Source of the DNA: Beijerinckiaceae bacterium
GTDB lineage: Bacteria > Pseudomonadota > Alphaproteobacteria > Rhizobiales > Beijerinckiaceae
Length of the DNA stretch: 64,000 nt
Assembly (NCBI GenBank): GCA_947452455.1
Contig: CANGBX010000005.1
Location: 186,001 to 250,000, forward strand
Reading direction: 5' to 3'
The notes beneath the pieces were generated by a model. It made no database searches. It worked only from the letters and a program-made list of their open reading frames with translations, and was not told where the DNA came from. The number at the start of each line of letters is the position of its first letter. The stretch's first letter is position 1. The position numbers and the translations under genes are program-made. Of this stretch, positions 35,721 through 44,423 are shown one piece after another.

Positions 35721-36455
35721 ATGTCGGGCAAAATTATTATTTTCGGTGCAACGGGTGGTGTGGGCGCTGCAACTGCGCGCCGACTTCATGCGCAGGGCTA
35801 TGAGTTGCATCTTGTCGCGCGCAAGGCTGATGCGCTGGCCGCACTCAGCGCGGAGCTTCAGGCTTCATCCACTTGTGCTGATCTCTCCGAAGAGGGTGTG
35901 TTTGCCCGTGTGGCAGATGAGGCTGCGCAAGGCGGTGCGCTTGCCGGTCTCATTTATGCCGTGGGCACGATCAATCTGAAACCAGCTTCGCGCCTGACGC
36001 GCGCTGATTTCGAGCAAGATTTCCGCGTCAATGCGCTTTGGGCGGCGGAGGCTGTGCAGGCAGCCATGCCAGCGCTTGCCAAGCAAGAGGGCGGCTCGTC
36101 GGTTGTGTTCTTCTCGTCTGTAGCTGCGGGTCAGGGCTTTCCCAATCATGCATCCATCGGCATGGCGAAAGCAGCTGTCGAGGGTCTCACACGTGCACTG
36201 GCAGCCGAGCTTGCGCCAAAGATTCGCGTAAACTGCATTGCGCCTTCGCTCACGCGCACGCCACTTGCTGCAAAACTCACGTCAAATGCACAAATGGCAG
36301 ATGCCATTGCTGCCATGCATCCGCTGCCGCGTTTGGGTGAGCCTGAGGACCTCGCAGGGCTTGCTGCTTTCCTCATGTCGAATGATGCAACATGGATGAC
36401 AGGACAAGTGATCGCCGTTGATGGTGGGCGTTCCACAATACGGACTAAGGGATAG
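35721..36455 (+). CDS. Short-chain dehydrogenase/reductase with altered active site
   Basis: A 244-residue Rossmann protein with cofactor loop GATGGVGAATARRL, catalytic-type Ser in VFFSSVAAGQGF and the C-terminal DGGRSTI. The usual YxxxK reads IGMAK within HASIGMAKAAVEGL, so the catalytic Tyr is Ile. This occurs in a recognised HASI-type branch of SDRs. Activity as a normal oxidoreductase is doubtful. ATG 35721 has GGAGGA five bases upstream. It is the last gene of the cox-side run and marks the end of the high-GC region. Confidence 0.82.
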   Translation: MSGKIIIFGATGGVGAATARRLHAQGYELHLVARKADALAALSAELQASSTCADLSEEGVFARVADEAAQGGALAGLIYAVGTINLKPASRLTRADFEQDFRVNALWAAEAVQAAMPALAKQEGGSSVVFFSSVAAGQGFPNHASIGMAKAAVEGLTRALAAELAPKIRVNCIAPSLTRTPLAAKLTSNAQMADAIAAMHPLPRLGEPEDLAGLAAFLMSNDATWMTGQVIAVDGGRSTIRTKG

Positions 36456-36685
36456 GATTGTTGCGTATCCTCACACCTAATTCCAAATTACAAAAAACAA
36501 AATGCCCCGTGAGTGATAAATCCTTTTCGTATTGGCGCTTTTGATGATCGCAGATTGGGTCGCATGAGTGGCTGAGTGATTGCTTATCCAAAGAGGCTAA
36601 TTTTAGGTTGCCTGACTTAATGGGGTCTGGCCAGTACCTTTTCTACGCTAGCTGGAACCGTTTAAGTCAATTGCGACACAGAATA

Positions 36686-37123
36686 CTAAAGCGCTTTATG
36701 ATTTTTCCCGTGATGTTCAGAAATTGTCATCAGTGCACCTGCTATCAACTGCGATGATGCTACGTGTGCGACATCGCCCAAGCTCAACATCCCTACCAAA
36801 AAATTACTTTCATCTAGAACGGGAAGACGACGAATTTTATTCTTTTCCATTATTTTCACAGCGTATTGAAGATTCTCGTCTTCGCGGCAGCTTATAACCT
36901 TCTTCGTCATAATGTCTCGAACCATAACTTCAGTTGGATTAAATCCATTGAAAAAAGCCCGCACGACAATATCTCGATCCGTTATGATTCCTGCTAATTT
37001 ATGATCTTCTAAAATGGGTATGGCGCCGATATCGTGAACACGCATTGTTTCTGAAATTGCTGATAAAGTTGTATTTGGATGAACTGAAAAAGCATGACGG
37101 TGCATTGCGTCTCTGACTTTCAT
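36686..37123 (-). CDS. CBS-domain pair protein
   Basis: A 145-residue protein of two CBS repeats (about residues 1-65 and 70-130), with GAIPILEDHKLAGIITDRDI in the first and IRRLPVLDESNFLVGMLSLGD in the second. Such stand-alone CBS pairs bind adenosine nucleotides and are thought to signal energy or stress state. It lies 30 bases downstream of hsp20 on the same strand and may share its transcript. The stretch is markedly AT-rich relative to genes before 36 kb. Confidence 0.87.
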   Translation of the reverse strand: MKVRDAMHRHAFSVHPNTTLSAISETMRVHDIGAIPILEDHKLAGIITDRDIVVRAFFNGFNPTEVMVRDIMTKKVISCREDENLQYAVKIMEKNKIRRLPVLDESNFLVGMLSLGDVAHVASSQLIAGALMTISEHHGKNHKAL

Positions 37124-37153
37124 GTCTCCTACCCCTATGATTGTTGGAATTTT

Positions 37154-37642
37154 TTAACGATTGATTGGAATTCGGATTTCATTTCTAACTGAATTAGAAT
37201 TTTTTTGAAAAATGATATTAAGAATTCCCTTGTCAAACTTTGCCTCGATTTTTTCGATGTCAATGTTTTCAGGAAGATGCAGCCTACGCTCGAAAGAGCC
37301 GAACGAGCGTTCTGAGAGATGTAAATTGTCTTTTTTTTCTTCACGCTCAGAATGTTTATGTCCTTTAATAAAAAGTTGTCCATTGTATATTGATATTGAA
37401 ATGTCATCTTCCTCGACGCCAGGTAGTTCACATTCAATGATAAATTGAAATTGATTTTCGTGCACATCAATAAATGGGTTTAATTGTTGTTTGTCTGTAA
37501 CCAAAGCATTTGAAAATAAAGACCAGCTTTGAGCTAAATGATCAAAGGTTAGGTCCATTTCGTTTCTAATGATGGAAAAAACGTCTACAGCTTTTCCGTT
37601 TTTTGTATGATCTACTGCTTTTAGCTCACTCAATGATGTCAT
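37154..37642 (-). CDS. Hsp20/alpha-crystallin family small heat-shock protein
   Basis: A 162-residue protein with the alpha-crystallin domain (about residues 55-150): PFIDVHENQFQFIIECELPG, SERSFGSFERRLHLPENID and KFDKGILNIIF. The C-terminal anchor RIPI is the I/V-x-I/V motif used in oligomer assembly. It is an ATP-independent holdase. The ATG at 37642 lies 5 bases after an 11-bp perfect stem that contains the Shine-Dalgarno AAGGA, so heat could open the ribosome site. The CBS gene follows. Confidence 0.92.
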   Translation of the reverse strand: MTSLSELKAVDHTKNGKAVDVFSIIRNEMDLTFDHLAQSWSLFSNALVTDKQQLNPFIDVHENQFQFIIECELPGVEEDDISISIYNGQLFIKGHKHSEREEKKDNLHLSERSFGSFERRLHLPENIDIEKIEAKFDKGILNIIFQKNSNSVRNEIRIPINR

Positions 37643-37686
37643 AGGTCAATTCCTTCTTAAGGCACACAAGATCTGAAGAAGGAATT
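37643..37686 (-). promoter_or_regulatory. Candidate RNA thermometer before hsp20
   Basis: On the minus strand AATTCCTTCTT (37686-37676) pairs perfectly with AAGAAGGAATT (37658-37648) around a 17-base loop, then GACCT and ATG. The Shine-Dalgarno AAGGA, eight bases before the ATG, is wholly inside the stem. ROSE and fourU elements hide the ribosome site of small heat-shock genes in the same way, but this stem is a different, fully paired design. Confidence 0.65.
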
Positions 37687-37909
37687 CTTATCTTCTGCAA
37701 AAGTTGCATATGATTTATTTAGAATGTAATTTTTCTTGCTGTAGCAGTTAAGTTTAAGATGATCGGTTATTATATTTTTTATCAAAAGGATGAAATTTGC
37801 TGTTTCAAAGATTAGGTCCTTGGTCTGCCCTCTGAGGATCGAGGGCTGGAAGAAGTCTCAATCGAAACAGGCATTTGTTGATGCTTCGTCCAGGTCAGAA
37901 ATATTCCTG

Positions 37910-38479
37910 TTATTTCGGATCTTTATTTGCACCCAAAATTGGTTCCGATCTTGGGTCGACTATTGCAGTCGAAAGCCTTCGATAAAGCTCACGCCGACGG
38001 GCGAGCGGCCACCAATCGTATAGAAATATTTCGAGCGGGCGCCAATTCGCCACCCAGCCCAATATCAGAAGGCTCTCTCCAGCTAACTGCTTGAATGGTG
38101 CGTCAAAAAAAACTCCAACGATGAAATGTGCGGACATCAGACACGCAGTAAGAATTGCTATGCCGATTGCCAGTGAACGGCGGCCGACCCTAAAAAGTTC
38201 ATTGAGGTCACGCTGAACAGCGACAGCCCGGCCAGAGAAATATCGACTGAATGCTTCACTAAGATACCGCGCGTTCTCCGTTTGAGCTTCAGTTTCCGGG
38301 TAGTAAATGACGATTTTGAGCGGTTGACTTGTAGTTAACTCACGAGCCCAACCAACAATATATTCTTCAGCCTCTCGGTCGAGGTCTCGCTCTCGAAACG
38401 GGAATGGGTCGAGTGTATGAAAAAGCTGAGCGATGTCATCGACGCGAAGTTCGATCACGTCATCTGTTGCGATTGTCAT
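37910..38479 (-). CDS. Conserved hypothetical membrane protein
   Basis: A 189-residue protein with a soluble N-terminal half (residues 1-100, acidic, including LFHTLDPFPFRERDLDREAE) and two hydrophobic segments (about 105-127 and 132-150), followed by a basic tail. Proteins that open this way seem common in Hyphomicrobiales, but no function is known to me. It starts 35 bases before the end of an IS3 relic, so its own promoter may have been disturbed. Confidence 0.68.
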   Translation of the reverse strand: MTIATDDVIELRVDDIAQLFHTLDPFPFRERDLDREAEEYIVGWARELTTSQPLKIVIYYPETEAQTENARYLSEAFSRYFSGRAVAVQRDLNELFRVGRRSLAIGIAILTACLMSAHFIVGVFFDAPFKQLAGESLLILGWVANWRPLEIFLYDWWPLARRRELYRRLSTAIVDPRSEPILGANKDPK

Positions 38480-38514
38480 GGTGTCGAAGTCTCTTGGTGA
38501 GCGGCTAGTCAGGG

Positions 38515-38967
38515 TGGCCAGCCCCCATGAGGTGATCCGGTGGTTATGTTAGTTGACGATTGGATTTGTAGCTAGCGCCGGGGTAGCCTGCGAAGCAGGG
38601 TTGCGTAGCCGGCAACTCTAGGGTCTATGTTGCAGGCTGTTGATATCGCAGCGATGAGTGCGGCCTGATTGTGGATCTGAGACGGCTCGGCGAAGGCGGC
38701 TGTTTTCTGCTTCAAACTCTTTCAAGCGCTTGACTTGATCGTCCTTCTGGCCGCGATATCCTCACTGCAAGCGATAATAAGTAACTTCCATCACGCCTAT
38801 CGATCTAAGAGCCTCAGCAGCTGACCGCCCTTCAGCTGTGAAAGCTTCCACCCGCTGAAATTTGTCGGTAATCTCTTCCGCCTTATGACTTTTCCTAGCC
38901 ATTTGCATTCCTCCTCAAGGCTTTTAAGCCATCCATCAGGGAGGACCACTTTTCAGGGGGCAGGCCA
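38515..38967 (-). mobile_element. Relic of an IS3-family element with both ends and broken orfA
   Basis: Terminal inverted repeats are visible: TGGCCAGCCCCCATGAGG at 38515 and, on the other strand, TGGCCTGCCCCCTGAAAAG at 38967. Minus-strand orfA starts at 38902 (MARKSHKAEEITDKF...) and is halted by TGA where a Trp codon is expected after VTYYRLQ. It then continues as DDQVKRLKEFEAENSRLRRA before decaying. About 450 bases remain of an expected 1.2-1.3 kb; nearly all of orfB is gone. It cannot move by itself. Confidence 0.8.
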
Positions 38968-39027
38968 GTGTGAACTTCTCTCAATATGGCGCGTTAACTC
39001 TGTGGTCTTTCCCCGGAGTATGCGCTG

Positions 39028-39876
39028 ATGACAATCAAGACAATTCTCGTTGCGCCCATTTTTGAGGCTCAAGTTGACGCTCCAGCGCCGGCGCATTCTG
39101 TTGTTGCCTTTGCAACCCAATTGGCATGCCGTCATGGTGCCCATCTGAATATTTGTCTTGGCGTAGGGCGGATTTCGTTGCCCTCGGCAGCCATTGTTGC
39201 AGAGGTTCAGGGTCTCCTGAATCAGACCAATGAGGATCGTCGAACAGCGGCAAAGGTTTTTGGTGATGAAACCTTGCGTTGGGCCCGATCTGAAGGTGTG
39301 ACGACTTCGCTTGAGTTTGTTTATGGAGATTATTCTCAGGTCTGCGAGAAGATGACGGGTTTTGCGCGTGCCTCTGACATCAGCATTGCTCAACCGCATG
39401 ATCAACTTTTTAGCCTTTCTGAAACGGTAATCGAAGAACTCATGTTCAGTTCCGGGCGGCCTTTAATCCTTTTGCCTTCAAAATGGAAGGGGAGTGTTGC
39501 TTTTCTGCGCATTGTCATTGCTTGGGATGGTTCAGCAAAAGCTGCGCGCGCTGTTGGTGATGCAATGCCATTTATTGATGGTGCCAGTGAAATTGAAATC
39601 GTGACGATCAAGGAAGATTCCAACAGTCGTAAACAGAGTTCTGGCGTTGATATAGCCTCACGCATCGTGCGTCATGCCCGCAATGTACATTTGACTGAAT
39701 TGCCATGCGTAACTGGCGATATTGCCCAGACGCTGCGCGATCATGTGGCGATGACACGCGCCGATTTATTGGTCATGGGTGCCTATGGGCACTCGCGTTT
39801 TCGGCAATTCATCATCGGTGGCGTTACCCGTTCGGTGATTGCTGATCCGCCGGTTCCTGTCTTGTTGTCTTATTAA
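39028..39876 (+). CDS. Universal stress protein, tandem UspA domains
   Basis: A 282-residue protein of two UspA domains. The first (about 1-140) is degenerate. The second (about 150-282) has VIAWDGSAKAARAV and the ATP-binding signature GAYGHSRFRQFIIGG. Such proteins help survive starvation, oxidants or low oxygen. Codon use is close to the core genome. It is convergent with the amino-acid permease gene, 9 bases away. Confidence 0.9.
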   Translation: MTIKTILVAPIFEAQVDAPAPAHSVVAFATQLACRHGAHLNICLGVGRISLPSAAIVAEVQGLLNQTNEDRRTAAKVFGDETLRWARSEGVTTSLEFVYGDYSQVCEKMTGFARASDISIAQPHDQLFSLSETVIEELMFSSGRPLILLPSKWKGSVAFLRIVIAWDGSAKAARAVGDAMPFIDGASEIEIVTIKEDSNSRKQSSGVDIASRIVRHARNVHLTELPCVTGDIAQTLRDHVAMTRADLLVMGAYGHSRFRQFIIGGVTRSVIADPPVPVLLSY

Positions 39877-39885
39877 ATTTACAGA

Positions 39886-41112
39886 TCAGTTTGGCGGCCA
39901 CACAGAGGCCACCAGCAGGATAAGTGTCGCGGCCATTCCGGCATAGGGCGCCCATGCCGGGGCGTGAAAAACTTCGGGAGGCAAGATTGTCTCATCGTGC
40001 CGGATGCGAGCCAGCGCCGCATTGACCAGAAAGAAAATCACCAACGTTCCCTGCGCTGTGAAATGCGCCAATCTTTCGAGCGGGAACGCAAGAGCAAGAG
40101 CCAGAATGACCGCAATGGCAATGCCTGTTGCGCGCAGCGGTGTGCGGGTGCGCGGATGCACATGCCCGAGCCCTGCGGGCAAAGCGCCATTGCGCGACAT
40201 GCCATAGAGCACCCGCGAGATCATGATGATATGCACGATAATGCCATTAAGCGTCGCGATCAGGGCGATGGCGCTCATCATGCCAAGTGGTTGGCCGGTC
40301 AGTTTTTCGTAAACGAGCGCAAGCGGCGCATTTGCCAAGGCCAGTTCTGCTGGGGGAATGGCAGCAACTGCGATGAGCACCACGGAAGCATAGAGGAGGG
40401 CTGTCAGCCCCAACGTGATGAACAGAGCTTTTGGTAATGTACGACGTGGATCGCGAACTTCTTCAGCGATATTCACCACATGTTCGAAGCCGATGAAGGC
40501 AAAGACAGCGATAAGTGAGGTCGAGACAAGGCCTACCCATGGCACGTCTTGCATATTCATAGGCATATCTTGCAGGTTCGAGCCCAGATCATCAGCATGC
40601 CACAGGCCCGCGGCCAAAATGGCAAGCAGGCCGCCGATTTCAATCATCGTCATCAAACCTGCAAGTGTGACTGATTGCGCCGTTGTGCATGAGGCAATCA
40701 TGCCCATGCTGAGAACAACGATGAGAACATGGACCGATGGGGGTGCGGGCAAGAAAACGGAGACATAGCCAGCCGCACCCACACTCACCGTGGCGGCAGA
40801 AACCGTTGCCGTCGTCACGACAAAAAGTCCGGTCGACAGCGTCAAATTTTTGTTGCGGAAGCCGGCATCAACATAGGCAGCTTCACTCGCGGCGACGGGC
40901 AGGCGTGTGGCTAATTCCGCAAAGCTCAAAGCGGTGAAGGAGAGCAAAGCTGCGGCGACAAGAAAGGCAAGCGGGGCAAAAAATCCGCTACGGCCGGCTG
41001 CGACCCCGACCAGCACATAAATGCCTGCGCCGATCGTCACGCCCAGCCCGTAGAGCACCACCTGCCAGAGGGAGAGGGTCCGGCGCAGCCCGTTATCGGT
41101 GTCTTGCGCCAT
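39886..41112 (-). CDS. APC-family amino-acid permease
   Basis: A 408-residue transporter with about 11-12 membrane segments and the APC signature GLGVTIGAGIYVLVGVAAG (residues 18-36). It also carries the helix 6 block FAFIGFEHVVNIAEEVRDPRRTLP near residue 215. It is a little shorter than typical APC members and most resembles the CAT/LAT-like bacterial branch. It probably imports an amino acid or a polyamine. Substrate unknown; no catabolic genes adjoin. Confidence 0.9.
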   Translation of the reverse strand: MAQDTDNGLRRTLSLWQVVLYGLGVTIGAGIYVLVGVAAGRSGFFAPLAFLVAAALLSFTALSFAELATRLPVAASEAAYVDAGFRNKNLTLSTGLFVVTTATVSAATVSVGAAGYVSVFLPAPPSVHVLIVVLSMGMIASCTTAQSVTLAGLMTMIEIGGLLAILAAGLWHADDLGSNLQDMPMNMQDVPWVGLVSTSLIAVFAFIGFEHVVNIAEEVRDPRRTLPKALFITLGLTALLYASVVLIAVAAIPPAELALANAPLALVYEKLTGQPLGMMSAIALIATLNGIIVHIIMISRVLYGMSRNGALPAGLGHVHPRTRTPLRATGIAIAVILALALAFPLERLAHFTAQGTLVIFFLVNAALARIRHDETILPPEVFHAPAWAPYAGMAATLILLVASVWPPN

Positions 41113-41245
41113 TTTTGGGCCTTGTCCTCTCCTCGCGCGGATCGTCGATGGAGATGATGCGCTTTGAACACCGACGCGTCTATCGGGCGAAGTGGTGATG
41201 GAAAGCGCAAGGGAGCAGGCGCGTCAGGCCATCAGGCGGGATAAA

Positions 41246-41322
41246 TGGTGTTGCCAGAGATGATTGAACTCTCGACCTCTCCCTTACTAATCCAGCGCTC
41301 TATCCAACTGAGCCATGGCGGC
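41246..41322 (-). pseudogene. Degenerate tRNA (Thr-like, anticodon AGT) with encoded CCA
   Basis: A 77-base stretch lays out exactly as a tRNA: acceptor GCCGCCA/TGGCAAC (two mismatches), D arm GCTC/GAGC, anticodon arm CTGGA-TTAGTAA-GGGAG (three of five pairs lost), T arm GAGAG-TTCAATC-ATCTC, then ACCA. The 3' half (GTAAGGGAGAGGTCGAGAG) matches a tRNA-Thr, while the D arm and 5' anticodon stem look like another tRNA. It is probably a chimeric, non-functional copy. Confidence 0.65.
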
Positions 41323-41435
41323 ACAGTAGATTTGTCTGTAACCATCTGTTTTTAAATATTAATCTAAGTGTTGAAAAGCAAGGCTTTCTTGAGGGGGAGG
41401 TCAGTTTCTTGTGACGGTGTGACAGGAGTGTGACC

Positions 41436-41622
41436 GCCAGCGACTATAGGCGACTTCCGTCACTCCAATCGATCTCATAGCCTCGGCGGCAGGCTGCTCC
41501 TTCGCCGGTGGCGCAGGGTAAAAATGCCGATGAACACTAACGCCCGATATGGTCCACCAAACCCAAGCGCCTCACCCAATAATCAACTAACACAACGACC
41601 GGATAACCTCATTGGGGCTAGC
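41436..41622. mobile_element. Rearranged IS3-family relic
   Basis: On the minus strand 41438-41490 encodes AAEAMRSIGVTEVAYSR, a piece of IS3 orfA. At 41583-41622 the reverse strand reads GCTAGCCCCAATGAGG, the 3'-end sequence also seen at 38515 and 49755. The two parts have incompatible orientations for a single copy, so this is a scrambled relic. Confidence 0.65.
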
Positions 41623-41760
41623 ACATGCGCTTGCTGTGTTGTGGATCTCTTTGCGCGCCTAAAATGACGCATTTCGACTGATCATCGAAAACTAGTGTTG
41701 CAAATGTTTCTTATTATGTCATAAATTTAAGTTTCTTGATAATATTCATGGGGAATTAGA

Positions 41761-42051
41761 ATGTCTTCTGGCTTCACGAAGGGGACTTATTTCGGGCCTA
41801 CCGAGATAAGCATCATGCAGCGGGCAATGGCTATCGCAAAGCGGTCCCTGATAAGGGACGGCGTGACCGACATCGACGCCCGTCTGCACCAGATCGCCCA
41901 CAAAATCCTGCAGATGGTTGCAAGCGGCCATTCCGACCCTCTGGTTCTCAGTGCCTCTGCCCTGCACGCTGCTGGGGACACTGCGCTGCTGACAATCAAT
42001 CCCTATGAACGCCGCCCAATGAGCCGAACTGATCAAGCCTGCCGATCCTGA
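41761..42051 (+). CDS. Hypothetical protein
   Basis: A 96-residue protein of unknown family. The middle is predicted helical (SIMQRAMAIAKRSLIRDG, then DARLHQIAHKILQMVASGH) and the tail polar. GGGGA lies seven bases before the ATG. GC content is higher than the flanking DNA, which favours real coding. A second small gene follows after 37 bases. Confidence 0.5.
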   Translation: MSSGFTKGTYFGPTEISIMQRAMAIAKRSLIRDGVTDIDARLHQIAHKILQMVASGHSDPLVLSASALHAAGDTALLTINPYERRPMSRTDQACRS

Positions 42052-42088
42052 CACTTTCTACGCTCCCAGAAGATCGCCTGAGGACATT

Positions 42089-42247
42089 ATGCGCCATTCA
42101 CGCCATAGACTCACCCGCGAAGAGCTTGCAGCCCTAATCGCCAGCAGCGCGAATTTAAGCCACGAAGAACGCGCGTCTTTGCGCCGGACGGCAGCGCGGC
42201 TGCTGAAGCGGCTCGCAGACCGCATTGCCGGACAAAAAGTGACCTAG
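42089..42247 (+). CDS. Small hypothetical protein
   Basis: A 52-residue, Arg/Ala/Leu-rich, helical protein (MRHSRHRLTREELAALIASS, then HEERASLRRTAARLLKRLAD) ending at TAG 42245-42247. GAGGA sits five bases before the ATG. GC-rich third positions match the region's real genes. It may be co-transcribed with the 41761 gene. No family recognised. Confidence 0.45.
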   Translation: MRHSRHRLTREELAALIASSANLSHEERASLRRTAARLLKRLADRIAGQKVT

Positions 42248-42325
42248 AGAAACCTCAGAACGCCTCGTATTGTTGAAATATATTTCGTCTTCGTAGAAGC
42301 GATCCCCCTTTCGGTTAGTTCTCTA

Positions 42326-42350
42326 TGGTCTGGACCTGAAAAGTGATCCT
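42326..42350 (+). mobile_element. Possible IS3-relic end fragment
   Basis: TCTGGACCTGAAAAGTGATCC resembles the 5' terminal repeat of the IS3 relic at 38967 (TGGCCTGCCCCCTGAAAAG). No transposase sequence follows, so this is a stub at most. Confidence 0.3.
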
Positions 42351-42486
42351 TCTGTATTTATGTCTTTATGGACGTTTGTCGTATTGCTTAAGTGTTTGTG
42401 GATTTTTCTGCCATAGCCGCAAAAGGTTCGGTAGAAGTGCGAGCGTCTCCACGCAACCAAATCCTCAAATACACAAAATCAAAACG

Positions 42487-42518
42487 CCCCGCGAGCTCAC
42501 GCTCCGGGACTTTTTTTC
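42487..42518 (+). terminator. Terminator-like hairpin
   Basis: CCCGCGAGC and GCTCCGGG can pair with one bulged base, followed by TTTTTTT. Upstream only the small genes at 41761-42247 and an IS stub are seen. A similar A-rich lead plus GCCCCG start occurs without its second half near 36485-36510. Confidence 0.5.
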
Positions 42519-42745
42519 GTTGTTTGAGTAGGTCTTAAAAAATATGAGGTATGAATAACGAGCCTTGAGGGACTTTGAGATGCTTGAAAAAGATGTAAAG
42601 CGGGAAAAATTGTCACTAAGCTTCACCAGACGACAGATCTCATAATGCATGGTCGGATAGCGCATGAGGATGTGAGATTGAGAGGCGTGATAGGATTCAC
42701 TCATTATCGCTGGAGTTAGAAATATACGACGTCAATATAACAAGA

Positions 42746-42773
42746 AAAGCCCGGCCATCTGGCCGGGCTTTTC
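42746..42773 (-). terminator. Intrinsic terminator of the porin gene
   Basis: A perfect stem AAAAGCCCGGCCA/TGGCCGGGCTTTT with a two-base loop sits 18 bases beyond the porin stop. The A/T flanks allow it to work in either direction. Confidence 0.9.
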
Positions 42774-42790
42774 CGCATTTGAGGGAAGGA

Positions 42791-43573
42791 TCAGAAGCGC
42801 CAGTTCAGTCCCGCCCGGACCACGTCGAATTTATTGTTGTTGCTAACGTTGATCGTATTGCTCGCTAGCGTGGTGAAGGAGCGATCATTTTTTCCGAGGT
42901 CGACGTGTAAATATTCTGCTCGCACCGACCAAGTGTTGGTCAGTGCCCATTCAAGGCCGCCACCAAGTGCCCAGCCGACATTATTAGAATTTCCGCTCCC
43001 CGAAAGCGAGGTCAATGTGGTCACGCCTGTCGATCCAACGTAATCGCGTTGTTCGACACCAACGCCGCCCCGTTTACCCCCATAGGCCAGACCGCCAGTG
43101 GCGTAGATCAGGGCGCGATCAAAGGTGTAGCCATAACGAGCGCGCACCGTACCAAACCAATTGCTTCCATCTCCGCGAGTGACGCGGAAGTCGGTATTGG
43201 TCACGCCGGTCACGACTGCTGGAAAGGTACCGGAGGAGCCATTGCCTCGGTCCAAATAATTAATGTCTGCCTCGAGGCCTGCGACGAACGAACCGAATTG
43301 CATATTATATCCAAGCTGACCGCCACCAGTGAAGCCGGAGGTGTTGCCACCAGTGCCGCCATAGATTGTGTTGGTGATGTTTGACGAGACGCCACCAGAG
43401 TTTTGGTTAAAGCCCGCGCCCGCATTCAGGCCCATATAAAATCCAGTCCAATTGAAAACAGGGGCCGAAGCAATATATGGCGCTGGCGAGGTGCGTGCCG
43501 GAAGGTCTGCTGCAAGGGCGGGGCCGGCCATCAGCACGGCAGCCGATGCGAGTAAGGCACTGCGGATTTTCAT
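42791..43573 (-). CDS. Outer-membrane beta-barrel porin-like protein (Omp25/Omp31 family)
   Basis: A 260-residue protein with a signal peptide (cut near ALA-ADLPAR, residue 22). The family block FNWTGFYMGLNAGAGFNQ (about 40-57) is followed by eight alternating beta strands and the C-terminal signature DVVRAGLNWRF ending in Phe. Such proteins are abundant surface proteins of Hyphomicrobiales. It is monocistronic, with its own terminator. GGAGAATGAAATG at the start supplies the ribosome site. Confidence 0.93.
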   Translation of the reverse strand: MKIRSALLASAAVLMAGPALAADLPARTSPAPYIASAPVFNWTGFYMGLNAGAGFNQNSGGVSSNITNTIYGGTGGNTSGFTGGGQLGYNMQFGSFVAGLEADINYLDRGNGSSGTFPAVVTGVTNTDFRVTRGDGSNWFGTVRARYGYTFDRALIYATGGLAYGGKRGGVGVEQRDYVGSTGVTTLTSLSGSGNSNNVGWALGGGLEWALTNTWSVRAEYLHVDLGKNDRSFTTLASNTINVSNNNKFDVVRAGLNWRF

Positions 43574-43945
43574 TTCATTCTCCTGCTTCAGTTTTTCGAA
43601 CCGGATTTAATGAAAACTGTTCCCGGTTAATGGTGAACGTGGACATCAGGGATGTGTTCCGCATAGAAGCTGGATCGCTGTCGTATTCGGCGGCACTGTT
43701 CCTTATTAGCAACATAAGAAAACGGGTCTTTGGCAACGAATTTAAGCCAAGCTTGGGATGGATTGTTGTGAAGCTGGCTCACGCTGTCATGAGCCAATCA
43801 TCCAATTTTCAGGTGATAAGCTGCGCGTTTTTATTCGAGCTTATATTTGTTGAGGTGAGCCTCAGGATGGAGGGATCTGGCATAGCCTCGATCATATCCG
43901 TCGAGTTTTTATTTCTGATTGCCAGACATTCACGATGGGTTTGTT
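43574..43945. other. Intergenic region, no gene seen
   Basis: It holds the leader of the porin gene and about 300 further bases without a convincing reading frame. I see no repeat or RNA gene in it. Confidence 0.5.
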
Positions 43946-44230
43946 AGGATTGCACTTGCAGCCACACACATCGCAAGATCCAAGCTACACATTGAGTGCT
44001 CAAGCTCCAGCCTATATGCCGCTCTGTCGTCATGATCCTGCGATAGCCATAGGAGAGAGCTGGATAGCAAGTGCCGCAATATCAGTGGTCAGTGCTGATT
44101 CAAGATCAGGTCCATCTGTGGCCCCTTTCGAAAATCAGCTTATCAATTTTCAGATCAAAGACTGCGCGAGACAGGCGATTGTTCTCTGCTTCATGCTCTT
44201 TCAGGCACTTGATTTAAACGCTTTATGAGA
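43946..44230 (-). mobile_element. IS3-family relic: end of orfA and start of orfB
   Basis: The minus strand from about 44225 reads IKCLKEHEAENNRLSRAVFD then LKIDKLIF, the C-terminal part of OrfA. Further on it gives ALTTDIAALAIQLS and, after a frame change, YGYRRI followed by a diverged GW..V..W pattern, which matches the start of the OrfB integrase. Stops and shifts show it is dead. It is the only relic here that keeps part of orfB. Confidence 0.7.
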
Positions 44231-44423
44231 GCGCTGGGTAGGCACAGTAGGAGGTCGGTTCAGAAAAAATGGAACAAACACTCATTTCAACAGTTTCAAT
44301 TGTCAGATCAGATCGAGGATACGGGTCTGCAAGGACAATCTGCGTCTACGAGCCTAGTGAAAATCAGTGAACTTAGGCTTTGCCTCGTTAGTGCCTTGAA
44401 GGAAACAACACATGGAGGCGATT

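Noticed and set aside
36480-36515. Possible terminator after the SDR gene
   Set aside because: Only the first half of a terminator-like sequence (A-rich, then GCCCCG) is present; no pairing arm or T-run follows.
42465-42704. Minus-strand frame of 79 codons
   Set aside because: AT-rich, runs through a terminator hairpin, no ribosome site or recognisable pattern.
43935-44228. Plus-strand frame of 97 codons
   Set aside because: The opposite strand here carries recognisable IS3 orfA/orfB remains, so this frame is incidental.
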